From positions 1-7,315 of the forward strand of contig JAFLEE010000145.1 in the NCBI GenBank assembly GCA_017302015.1: a stretch of 7,315 nucleotides of DNA, written 5' to 3'. This DNA comes from Spirochaetota bacterium (lineage in GTDB: Bacteria; Spirochaetota; UBA12135; COTS27; JAFLEE01). Below the pieces are notes generated by a model. It saw only the letters and a program-made list of their open reading frames with translations. It was not told the DNA's origin and did not search any database. Position 1 is the stretch's first letter. The number at the start of each line of letters is the position of its first letter. A program made the translations under genes and the position numbers. This document shows, one piece after another, positions 1 to 5,197 of this stretch.

Positions 1-45
1 GCGGCAAGGAAGCCGCCCCGCCTCGCCCGCGCCGGACGCGCATAA
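1..45 (+). CDS. Possible C-terminal end of an upstream gene (partial)
   Basis: The first frame is open from base 1 to a TAA at 43-45 and would encode an Ala/Arg/Pro-rich tail ending AGRA. The tail lies 28 bases before the next start, a spacing that would fit an upstream member of the same gene run. With 14 residues and no recognisable motif it cannot be assigned. In GC-rich DNA such a short open stretch is also expected by chance. The frame starting at base 2 is also open and runs into the next gene, so a different reading is possible. Confidence 0.25.
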   Translation, partial: AARKPPRLARAGRA

Positions 46-73
46 ACGGCGAAGCCCAAGCCCAGGAAAACCC

Positions 74-520
74 ATGGCCGCCAAGAAAGCCCCCGCGAAA
101 AAAACCAAGCCGAGCGCGAAGGTCCCGCCGCCCCCGCCGTTCCAGTTGGCGCATTTCGGGATCTGCGTGCGCGATCTCGACGCCACGGTGAAGTGGTACC
201 GCAAGCATCTCGGGTTCACCGAGGTGAAGCGCTTCGAGCGGGCCGAACTCGAGATCCAGGGCGCGCTCCTCTCGCTCCCCGGCGGGTTCATCGAGGTGCT
301 CTCCCCGCTGCATCCGGCCATGGCCGCGCGGGAAGGGCTCCTCGTCCACCAACTGCAGAAACTCGGGGCCAACCATTTCGCGGTGGCCGTCGACGACGTG
401 AAGGCCGCCTTCCGCCGGATGAAGGCCCTCCCCCTCCCCTACCAATCCGAACTCGTCGACGGGCGCTTCTTCTTCTGCAAAGATCCCGAGGGCACCCTCA
501 TCGAAATCAAGCAGGCTTAG
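74..520 (+). CDS. VOC (glyoxalase/bleomycin-resistance/dioxygenase fold) family protein
   Basis: A 148-residue vicinal-oxygen-chelate protein, probably a metal-dependent lyase, isomerase or binding protein; the substrate cannot be told from the sequence. Residues 1-22 form a low-complexity Lys/Ala/Pro tail, and the VOC domain fills residues 24-147. The four positions that usually bind the metal are all present: His27 (in LAHFGI), Glu74 (in FIEVL), His101 (in NHFAVAV) and Glu144 (in LIEIKQA). Other family hallmarks are the WYRKHLGF helix turn and the KDPEG turn before the last strand. The start at 74 follows an AGGA at 64-67 with suitable spacing. The frame is open further upstream to base 2 but offers no ATG, GTG or TTG there. 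It heads a likely operon, with 13 bases to the next gene. Family assignment is firm; specific activity is unknown. Confidence 0.9.
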   Translation: MAAKKAPAKKTKPSAKVPPPPPFQLAHFGICVRDLDATVKWYRKHLGFTEVKRFERAELEIQGALLSLPGGFIEVLSPLHPAMAAREGLLVHQLQKLGANHFAVAVDDVKAAFRRMKALPLPYQSELVDGRFFFCKDPEGTLIEIKQA

Positions 521-533
521 GCCAGGACCCCCG

Positions 534-881
534 ATGGATAAAATTCTCGCGCTCTGCCGGTTCCTGGGGCTCCATCCCCTCTCCGCCTTCGCCATGGTCG
601 CCATCGATTGGATGCTCTTCAGCGGCGAGGTCGTCACCGTCGCCGTGTCGTGGCCGGTATCCATCGGGGTGGCCGTCGGCCTCACCGTCCCCTGCATCCT
701 CATCCAGCGCTACGGCATGAAGGAGGCGTGGGGCCTCGCCGTCGGCAAGGGGCTCCTCATCGGCGTCCTCACCGCCATCCCGACCTCCCTGCCCTCGATC
801 GCCACGTTCGGGGGCGGACTTCTGGGCTTGGCCAGCGTGCTCGCGGGCCGCAAGCCGAAGGAAATCGAAGAAAAAAAATAG
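534..881 (+). CDS. Small integral membrane protein, function unknown
   Basis: A 115-residue protein that I do not recognise. It is strongly hydrophobic from about residue 13 to 104. Likely membrane segments are 13-29, 33-57 and one or two within 65-104, the last containing the turn AIPTSLPS and a Gly-rich stretch (TFGGGLLGL). The C-terminus is charged (RKPKEIEEKK) and probably cytoplasmic. There is no signal-peptide cleavage pattern and no catalytic motif. The start is supported by AGGA at 524-527, six bases before the ATG. The gene lies 13 bases after the VOC gene and 36 before the phosphorylase gene, so co-transcription is likely. Membrane location is well supported by composition; the role is not. 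Confidence 0.8.
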   Translation: MDKILALCRFLGLHPLSAFAMVAIDWMLFSGEVVTVAVSWPVSIGVAVGLTVPCILIQRYGMKEAWGLAVGKGLLIGVLTAIPTSLPSIATFGGGLLGLASVLAGRKPKEIEEKK

Positions 882-917
882 CCCGTTCCACGAACCGCTC
901 CCCATCAGGACAACCCC

Positions 918-1244
918 ATGAGCAGCATCCCCCAAGAATTCCCCAACGTCACCGCCGTCGCCAAGGCCAACGTCTATTTCGACGGGAAGGTCGTCAGCCA
1001 CACCCTCGTGCTCTCCGGCGGGGCGAAGAAGACCCTCGGCCTCATCTATCCCGGCGCCTTCCATTTCGGCACCAAGGCGCCCGAACTCATGGAACTGGTC
1101 TCCGGATCCTGCCGGGTGAAACTCGACGGAAGCGCGGCGTGGACCGAATACGCGGCGGGGTCCTCGTTCAAGGTCCCCGGGGACTCCGGCTTCGACATCG
1201 AAGTAAAGACGGGGATCTGCGAGTACATCTGCTCGTTCCTCTGA
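918..1244 (+). CDS. ppnP: Pyrimidine/purine nucleoside phosphorylase, PpnP (DUF1255) family
   Basis: A 108-residue single-domain cupin. PpnP enzymes split nucleosides with phosphate to give the free base and ribose-1-phosphate, acting on several purine and pyrimidine nucleosides in the cytoplasm. Family features in order are [13 protein letters not shown] near the start (the E. coli protein has EYFSGKVKS), [22 protein letters not shown] (E. coli EGEYTFSTAEPEEMTVISG), the W[13 protein letters not shown] block, and the C-terminal CEYICSFL (E. coli SYLCRYL). The E. coli protein is 94 residues, so this copy has a slightly longer N-terminus. AGGA at 907-910 sits seven bases before the ATG. It is probably part of the four-gene run, in a nucleoside salvage role. 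The comparison is from memory of the family, not a search. Confidence 0.9.
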   Translation: MSSIPQEFPNVTAVAKANVYFDGKVVSHTLVLSGGAKKTLGLIYPGAFHFGTKAPELMELVSGSCRVKLDGSAAWTEYAAGSSFKVPGDSGFDIEVKTGICEYICSFL

Positions 1245-1258
1245 GTCGGCCCGCCGAC
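1245..1258 (+). other. Short hairpin just after the ppnP stop
   Basis: GTCGGC (1245-1250) and GCCGAC (1253-1258) are exact inverted repeats separated by CC, starting on the base after the TGA. No T-run follows, so it does not look like an intrinsic terminator. It could protect the ppnP message end or slow transcription before the next gene, or be chance in GC-rich DNA. Confidence 0.35.
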
Positions 1259-1296
1259 AGGGAGGCGCGGCAAACCGGTCGCGGCCCAAGCATCCC

Positions 1297-1839
1297 ATGA
1301 ACCGATACGCAGTTTTTCTGCGCGCCGTTAATGTCTCGGGCAAAAACCCCGTGCCCATGGCGCCGCTGCGCGCCGAACTCGAGGCGGCGGGCTGCCGCGG
1401 GGTGAAGACCTACCTCCAAAGCGGGAACTTGATCCTCGATCGTTCCCAGGCCGATGAAGGCCGGCTGGCTCGGCTCGTCATGGAGCGGATCCACGCGCGC
1501 TTCGGCTTGGAGATTCAGGCCCTCGCCCTGCATGGGAAAGAACTCACACGCCTGCGCCTCGCGAACCCCCTGTGGCCCAAAAAAGGCGGCGATGGCAAAA
1601 CCTTCCATGCCACCATTCCCTTCTCTCCCGTGGACGCCGAACGATTCCGGTCCCTGGAACTTCCAGCGAGGAAGGGCGAGCGCGTCGTCCTAGAGCGGGG
1701 CATCCTCTATCTCCATTGCCCCGATGGCTACGGGGACTCCAAACTCACCAATGCCTATTTCGAAAAGGCCCTGGGCATCGTCGCCACCACGCGCAATTGG
1801 AATACCCTCTGCGCCCTTTGCGATCTGTTGGATGCCTAA
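1297..1839 (+). CDS. DUF1697 family protein
   Basis: A 180-residue cytoplasmic protein of the DUF1697 family, whose biochemical role is not established. The family's two signatures are both present. The first is the N-terminal strand and loop YAVFLRAVNVSGKNPVPM followed by the YLQSGNLIL segment (residues 4 to about 47). The second is the C-terminal KLTNAYFEKAL with TTRNWNTL (about 150 to 172). The length matches the family, so it appears intact. No good ribosome-binding site precedes the ATG; the nearest purine-rich block (GGGAGG, from 1260) is more than 30 bases away. That suggests translation linked to the upstream genes or a weak site. It is the last gene of the plus-strand run and converges with the regulator gene, 119 bases away. 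Confidence 0.88.
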   Translation: MNRYAVFLRAVNVSGKNPVPMAPLRAELEAAGCRGVKTYLQSGNLILDRSQADEGRLARLVMERIHARFGLEIQALALHGKELTRLRLANPLWPKKGGDGKTFHATIPFSPVDAERFRSLELPARKGERVVLERGILYLHCPDGYGDSKLTNAYFEKALGIVATTRNWNTLCALCDLLDA

Positions 1840-1888
1840 ACGCGCCTCAGTGGCAGACGAAAACTCGGTGACTCGGAGTGCTCTCCCA

Positions 1889-1909
1889 ACGGAAAAGCCT
1901 TGGTTCCGT
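1889..1909. other. Weak hairpin between convergent genes
   Basis: ACGGAA (1889-1894) and TTCCGT (1904-1909) are exact inverted repeats around a nine-base loop, in the spacer between the convergent DUF1697 and regulator genes. A stop signal for either gene would be expected here, but there is no T-run on either strand after the stem. It is a weak terminator candidate only. Nothing else stands out in 1840-1958. Confidence 0.25.
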
Positions 1910-1958
1910 ATCATTCGGACGCCACCCATTGAAAAGGACCTAGGGATCCTCGAACGCT

Positions 1959-2993
1959 CTATATCTTGGGAAGCGTTGCCCGCCACCTGATTTCGCAGGG
2001 AAAGGTCTCGTGGAGCGCCTCGGTCTCGGTGGCAGAAAGGCGTGCGTGGATTCGCCGGGCGGCCCAGGCGCCCATCGCCTCGAGGGGTTGGTTGACCGCG
2101 GTAACACCGCCGCACAGTTCCTCGAGCCTCGGGTGGTCGCTCAGGCAGGCGACAAAACTTTCCTTCCCGATGCGGTCCCTCTGCCGCTCGGACATCGCAT
2201 CGAGAAGTTCAAAGAGCATGGGCGGATGGGCGACCACGATGCCATCGGGCGAGGCGGCCTTGCCCAAACCCCGGGCCCAGACCGCGACGGCGCGGGGGTC
2301 TGCATCCCCGAACACCACCTGGTCCTTCGGCAAGGCCATCCCATGCTCCTTCGCGAAGCGCTCCGTGAGTCGAAGGCGCCGCGCGACATCTTGGAAACGG
2401 AGACTATGGGCCAGGAAGGCCAGGCGCCTCCGTCCGGCCCGCTCCATGGCCGCGAGGACCTCGGCGAGGGCCGTTTCGTGGTCCGCCATGGCCCCGTCGA
2501 TGCCGGGGTGGAGATGATTGATCGTCGCCAAGGGCAAGCCCCGGACGAGGAGTTCGCCTAAGAATCGGGCGTTGTCCGCAAAATTGGGGGAAAGAATGGC
2601 GAGGCCATCGAGGCGCGTGCGGTCGAGGAAGGAGGCCGCATGGCGGCTCTCGAAATGCACCCAGTGGAAGGCTGCATCCCCGCATCCGTCATGGACCCCC
2701 TGGACCACCCGGGCCACGTAGGGCGGCAGGGGCCCCTCCGTCGGCAGGTGGTGGACGGCGAGACCGAGGTGGCGCACCCCGCCCCGGCCGATCCAAAAAT
2801 GGCCCTTCCCGGGCCGGCTCTCCACCAGGCCGCTGCGGCGCAAATCCGTAAGCGCCTTGCGAAGGGTGAGCCGGTGGATGCCCAGACGTTCAGCCAAGGC
2901 GAATTCCCCGGGTAATCGGGCTCCCGGACGGAGGCGCAGGTCGAGGATGGCCCGCGTCGCGGCGGGATAGCTGGGTGGACGGCCCCGGGGCAT
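1959..2993 (-). CDS. GntR-type winged-helix regulator with LacI-like ligand-binding domain
   Basis: A 344-residue transcription factor. Residues 1-70 are a GntR-type winged helix: RLPGEFALAERLGIHR leads into the recognition segment LTLRKALTDLRRSGLV, and the wing is ESRPGKGHFWI. Residues about 75-344 resemble the periplasmic-binding-protein-like domain of LacI repressors, including AILSPN and the D171-H-E-T...A-x-x-M-E-R-A-G-R-R-R-L-A-F-L block. The same combination occurs in AraR-type sugar repressors, so the ligand is probably a sugar or sugar derivative (inference). The ATG at 2991-2993 is the first possible start because an in-frame stop lies two codons upstream. Its ribosome-binding site is poor (AAGGA about 14 bases away). 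The gene is transcribed away from the sulfatase, which it probably controls through the site at 3028-3050. TATTAT, reading minus at 3032-3027, could be its -10 element. It may therefore also repress itself. Confidence 0.9.
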   Translation of the reverse strand: MPRGRPPSYPAATRAILDLRLRPGARLPGEFALAERLGIHRLTLRKALTDLRRSGLVESRPGKGHFWIGRGGVRHLGLAVHHLPTEGPLPPYVARVVQGVHDGCGDAAFHWVHFESRHAASFLDRTRLDGLAILSPNFADNARFLGELLVRGLPLATINHLHPGIDGAMADHETALAEVLAAMERAGRRRLAFLAHSLRFQDVARRLRLTERFAKEHGMALPKDQVVFGDADPRAVAVWARGLGKAASPDGIVVAHPPMLFELLDAMSERQRDRIGKESFVACLSDHPRLEELCGGVTAVNQPLEAMGAWAARRIHARLSATETEALHETFPCEIRWRATLPKI

Positions 2994-3016
2994 GGGTTAG
3001 TTCCAAATCCTTAAAT

Positions 3017-3046
3017 TTGATCTTTCATAATACATACATGTATACT
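3017..3046 (+). promoter_or_regulatory. Candidate sigma-70-type promoter for the sulfatase gene
   Basis: TTGATC (3017-3022) and TATACT (3041-3046) match the -35 and -10 consensus at 4 and 5 of 6 positions with an 18-base spacer. They lie in the only AT-rich island of the spacer. Transcription would begin near 3053, leaving a leader of about 80 bases. The -10 overlaps the palindrome described next, as expected for a repressed promoter. The prediction is from consensus matching by eye. Confidence 0.5.
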
Positions 3047-3050
3047 ATTA
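3028..3050. promoter_or_regulatory. Candidate operator for the divergent GntR/LacI-like regulator
   Basis: A perfect 10-base palindrome ATACATGTAT (3034-3043) is flanked by an inverted pair TAATA (3028-3032) and TATTA (3046-3050), whose centre is shifted by half a base. Within it, TGTATACT (3039-3046) fits the GT...AC core common to GntR-family sites. It covers the likely -10 of the sulfatase (TATACT, 3041-3046) and a likely -10 of the regulator (3027-3032, minus strand). One bound dimer could block both promoters. Binding by the neighbouring regulator is inference from position and symmetry. Confidence 0.5.
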
Positions 3051-3129
3051 CAGGAACCCCTGGGATGCAAGGGACCCCGGCCCCGAACACGGGGCCCCGC
3101 GGCCTACCCCGGGGTAACGTCAGGAACCC
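3051..3129 (+). repeat. Direct-repeat-flanked, structured leader of the sulfatase gene
   Basis: CAGGAACCC occurs exactly at 3051-3059 and again at 3121-3129, 70 bases apart. The second copy supplies the sulfatase ribosome-binding site (AGGAA, six bases before the ATG). Between the copies lie a perfect 7-bp hairpin, GGCCCCG (3079-3085) with CGGGGCC (3090-3096) around loop AACA, and a 12-base palindrome TACCCCGGGGTA (3105-3116). The block starts almost at the inferred transcription start, so it would be the 5' end of the message. Function unknown. Confidence 0.5.
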
Positions 3130-3132
3130 GCG

Positions 3133-4680
3133 ATGAAGAAACGCCCCAATCTCCTCCTCCTCTTCACCGATATGCAGCGGGCCGATACCATCGGCGCCCT
3201 GGGGAATCCGATCATCAAGACCCCCGCCCTCGACCGCCTCGCCCGGGAGGGCACGGCCTTCACGAGCGCCTACACGCCCTCGCCGGTGTGCGTCTCCGCC
3301 CGGTGCTCGCTCCATTACGGGCTCATGCCGGGCCGCACGGGCTGCAGCGAGAACACGCCCATGATGGCCGACAATGGGCGCTCCTATCCGGCGCTCCTTT
3401 CGAGCGCGGGCTACCGAACCCATGCCATCGGCAAATGCCATTTCACTCCCGATGCCTACGCCCTGCGCGGCTTCCAGACCCGGGAAACCCAGGAGGAGGG
3501 CGTGTCGCGCAGCGACTACCAAACGTTCCTCCTCGAACGGGGCTTCGATGCCTACGAGCCCATGGGGCCGCGCGGCGAGATGTACTACCTTCCCCAGCCC
3601 TCCCACCTCCCCCAGAGCGTCCACCCGACCCAATGGGTGGGCGACCGCGCTTGCCGCTTCATCGAGGAGGCCTCCGGCGAAAAGCCCTGGTGCCTCTTTA
3701 CCAGTTTCATCCACCCCCATCCGCCTTTCACCCCCCCGAGGCCTTGGCATAAACTCTACCGGGGCCCCCTCATGCCCATGCCCCGCCGCGCGCCGGACCA
3801 GGGGGCGCTCCTCACCTCCATCAACCGCATCCAGAACCGCTATAAATACCGCGACCAGGGGATCGATCTGAATCTCCTGCGGTGCATCAAGGCCTACTAT
3901 TACGCCTGCATCTCGTTCGTCGATTACCAGGTGGGGAGGATCCTGGGCGCCCTGGAAGCCCGGGGCGCCCTCGACGAGACGCTCGTGGTTTTCGCGTCGG
4001 ACCACGGGGAGTTCTTGGGGGATTTCGATTGCTTCGGCAAGCGCTCGATGCACGATCCCTCGGCGCGCATCCCCCTCCTCGCCCGCGCGCCCGCCCGGTT
4101 CCCCGCGGGCGCACGGTGCGAAACCCCCGCCAGCCTCGTCGATATCCTCCCCACCTTCCTCGCCGCCGCCGAAGTGCCCGCCCCTGCGTCGAACGATGGC
4201 AGGCCCGCCATCGACGGCGTCGACCTGGCGGACCTCGCCTCGGGAGCCCGCGACCGGGCAGGCGTGGGATCCCAATGGTCTTCGGGGCCCAATGGGCAAT
4301 ATCTCTGGGTGACCCGCCGCTGGAAATATTTCTATTCCGCCGCCGACCGGAAAGAGTTCCTCTTCGACCGCGTGGCCGATCCCCTCGAACTCCGCAATAT
4401 GGCGGGGCTCAGCCTCGTCTCCAAGGAAAAAATCGCCCTGCGCGGGGCGCTCCTGAATTCCCTCAAAAAAGACGGGGGGGTCGACGCCTATACCGAAGAG
4501 AACGGACAACTTTCCTGGAAGCGCCACCCCGCGGTGGTTGATGGCCTGCAATCGGGGGAAGTCGGCGAATTATTCCGTCAGACGGAACTCAGCGACGACC
4601 CCGATGCCTTCCTTTTGTTCCAAGATGCGCCCAAGGCCGATATGCCGAAGGCGGAGGGAATCGGCCCCTACCAAACCTAG
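3133..4680 (+). CDS. Sulfatase (alkaline-phosphatase superfamily, formylglycine type)
   Basis: A 515-residue sulfatase-family hydrolase, predicted to cleave sulfate esters. Features in order: N-terminal metal motif FTDMQRADTIG with Asp13; the catalytic Cys53 in PVCVSARCSL, normally converted to formylglycine; GKCHF (Lys101, His103); HPHPPF (His194, His196); the second metal motif SDHGEFLGD (Asp290, His291); and FGKRSMHDPSARIPLL (Lys303). Residues from about 395 (WKYFYSAADRKEFLFD..DPLELRNMA) form the usual C-terminal subdomain, so the protein is complete. The common motif is C-x-P/A-x-R; here the third position is Ser. Asp13 is followed by Met rather than the usual Asp or Gln. There is no signal peptide, so it appears cytoplasmic and would act on imported substrate. 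The divergent sugar-type regulator suggests a sulfated carbohydrate, but a phosphonate or phosphodiester hydrolase of the same superfamily cannot be excluded. Confidence 0.92.
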   Translation: MKKRPNLLLLFTDMQRADTIGALGNPIIKTPALDRLAREGTAFTSAYTPSPVCVSARCSLHYGLMPGRTGCSENTPMMADNGRSYPALLSSAGYRTHAIGKCHFTPDAYALRGFQTRETQEEGVSRSDYQTFLLERGFDAYEPMGPRGEMYYLPQPSHLPQSVHPTQWVGDRACRFIEEASGEKPWCLFTSFIHPHPPFTPPRPWHKLYRGPLMPMPRRAPDQGALLTSINRIQNRYKYRDQGIDLNLLRCIKAYYYACISFVDYQVGRILGALEARGALDETLVVFASDHGEFLGDFDCFGKRSMHDPSARIPLLARAPARFPAGARCETPASLVDILPTFLAAAEVPAPASNDGRPAIDGVDLADLASGARDRAGVGSQWSSGPNGQYLWVTRRWKYFYSAADRKEFLFDRVADPLELRNMAGLSLVSKEKIALRGALLNSLKKDGGVDAYTEENGQLSWKRHPAVVDGLQSGEVGELFRQTELSDDPDAFLLFQDAPKADMPKAEGIGPYQT

Positions 4681-4682
4681 GG

Positions 4683-4904
4683 TCAGCCCTTTTGGGTCAG
4701 CGCTTCGTCGATCCAGGAATCGCCGAGGGTCGCGCCGGCGGAATCCCCGGGCGCGGCGGGCTTGAGCCGGTCGCCTAGACCGAGTTGGTGGTTGAGGTCG
4801 AGGACGCACTTCGTGCAAAGGTGCATGGCGGCGCCGCCCTTCGGCATCACATGGTGGAGATTCGCGACGGGTCGATTACAGATCTCACAAATTTTAGCGC
4901 CCAT
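4683..4904 (-). CDS. Small zinc-binding protein with HNH-like Cys/His pattern
   Basis: A 73-residue protein that I cannot assign to a named family. Cys6-x-x-Cys9, His17-His18, Cys30-x-x-Cys33 and His39 are arranged as in a zinc ribbon or treble clef. The order CxxC, HHVMPKGG, LCTKC, NHQ resembles the zinc half of HNH endonucleases (CxxC, HH-x-x-P, GG, LC-x-x-C-H). It is much shorter, however, and Val follows the last Cys where HNH proteins usually have His, so nuclease activity should not be assumed. Residues 40-73 are a Pro/Gly/Ala-rich tail without motifs. The start is supported by a G-rich site (GGGGGGAG) directly before the ATG and by a well-placed promoter. The stop lies two bases from the convergent sulfatase stop, so the two messages must overlap. 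Confidence 0.75.
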   Translation of the reverse strand: MGAKICEICNRPVANLHHVMPKGGAAMHLCTKCVLDLNHQLGLGDRLKPAAPGDSAGATLGDSWIDEALTQKG

Positions 4905-4913
4905 GCTCCCCCC

Positions 4914-4940
4914 TATTCATCGGGAAATCCCTGATGAATA
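4914..4940 (-). promoter_or_regulatory. Leader hairpin or operator of the small zinc-protein gene
   Basis: TATTCATC (4914-4921) and GATGAATA (4933-4940) are exact inverted repeats. Inside them GGG (4922-4924) and CCC (4929-4931) also pair around loop AAAT, with one unpaired base at 4932, giving 11 pairs. The element lies between the inferred transcription start (near 4944) and the G-rich ribosome-binding site of the minus-strand gene. It could act as a message hairpin that shields or stabilises the 5' end, or as a DNA operator just downstream of the promoter. The arms are AT-rich, unlike nearby chance palindromes. Confidence 0.55.
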
Positions 4941-4950
4941 CCCTAGCCAT

Positions 4951-4979
4951 AGTATAGTGAACTAATTCTCGATTTGCAA
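4951..4979 (-). promoter_or_regulatory. Sigma-70-type promoter for the small zinc-protein gene
   Basis: On the minus strand TTGCAA (4979-4974) and TATACT (4956-4951) match the -35 and -10 consensus at 4 and 5 of 6 positions with the optimal 17-base spacer. Transcription would start near 4944, giving a leader of about 40 bases. This is the best promoter match in the window and lies in a clearly AT-rich stretch. Confidence 0.6.
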
Positions 4980-5197
4980 TAGTTAATAAATGTTTCCATT
5001 TTTTACTGAAAATCGTATCTATACCGTGGTTTCGGAGGCGAATACGAGTTCTCGGGAGAGATGGGGATTTTCAGGATCATAGGCGAGCCTCCAGGAATAG
5101 TTCGAGGTCGCGGGGGACGGCCCCATGGGTGGGCGGGAACCTCATAGAAATCCTCCCACGCTGACCGTAAACTACCGGTAAGGAGTCGAGATCCCCC
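4980..5197 (+). promoter_or_regulatory. Upstream region and structured leader of the HD-GYP gene
   Basis: The left part (4980-5030) is AT-rich and should hold the HD-GYP promoter. The best pair I see is weak: TTTCCA (4993-4998) with TATCTA (5016-5021), spacer 17. The right part can fold into several stems: GGAGGC (5034-5039) with GCCTCC (5087-5092); TCTC with GAGA around GGGA near 5050-5061; GGGG (5113-5116) with CCCC (5121-5124); and GTGGG (5129-5133) with CCCAC (5155-5159), extended inside by GGG/TCC. A palindrome TACCGGTA (5173-5180) abuts the ribosome-binding site AAGGAG. I see no match to the conserved core of a known cyclic-di-GMP riboswitch, but I cannot run a covariance search. The 293 bases 4905-5197 contain no other gene I can support. 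Confidence 0.35.

Noticed and set aside
608-1300. Plus-strand open frame of 230 codons in another register
   Set aside because: It overlaps the membrane protein and ppnP genes entirely, is Arg/His/Pro-rich and has no ribosome-binding site or motif.
507-1358. Minus-strand open frame of 283 codons across the membrane protein and ppnP genes
   Set aside because: It spans two supported plus-strand genes and the spacer between them, with composition typical of antisense frames in GC-rich DNA.
1939-1954. CCTAGG and GGATCC palindromes near the end of the regulator gene as a terminator
   Set aside because: The combined stem is only four pairs before a mismatch and no T-run follows on either strand.
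3025-4551. Long minus-strand open frame (508 codons) antisense to the sulfatase
   Set aside because: The plus strand encodes an intact sulfatase with all its catalytic motifs. Long antisense frames are expected when third positions are mostly C or G. The antisense protein is Gly/Arg/Glu-rich without any recognisable motif.
4683-4904. Active HNH endonuclease
   Set aside because: The usual His after the last CxxC is absent, the module is too short, and no Asn/His catalytic pair is placed as in HNH nucleases.
5034-5160. Known cyclic-di-GMP riboswitch ahead of the HD-GYP gene
   Set aside because: I could not match the conserved core and tetraloop-receptor pattern of the known classes by eye. 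Only generic stems are visible.
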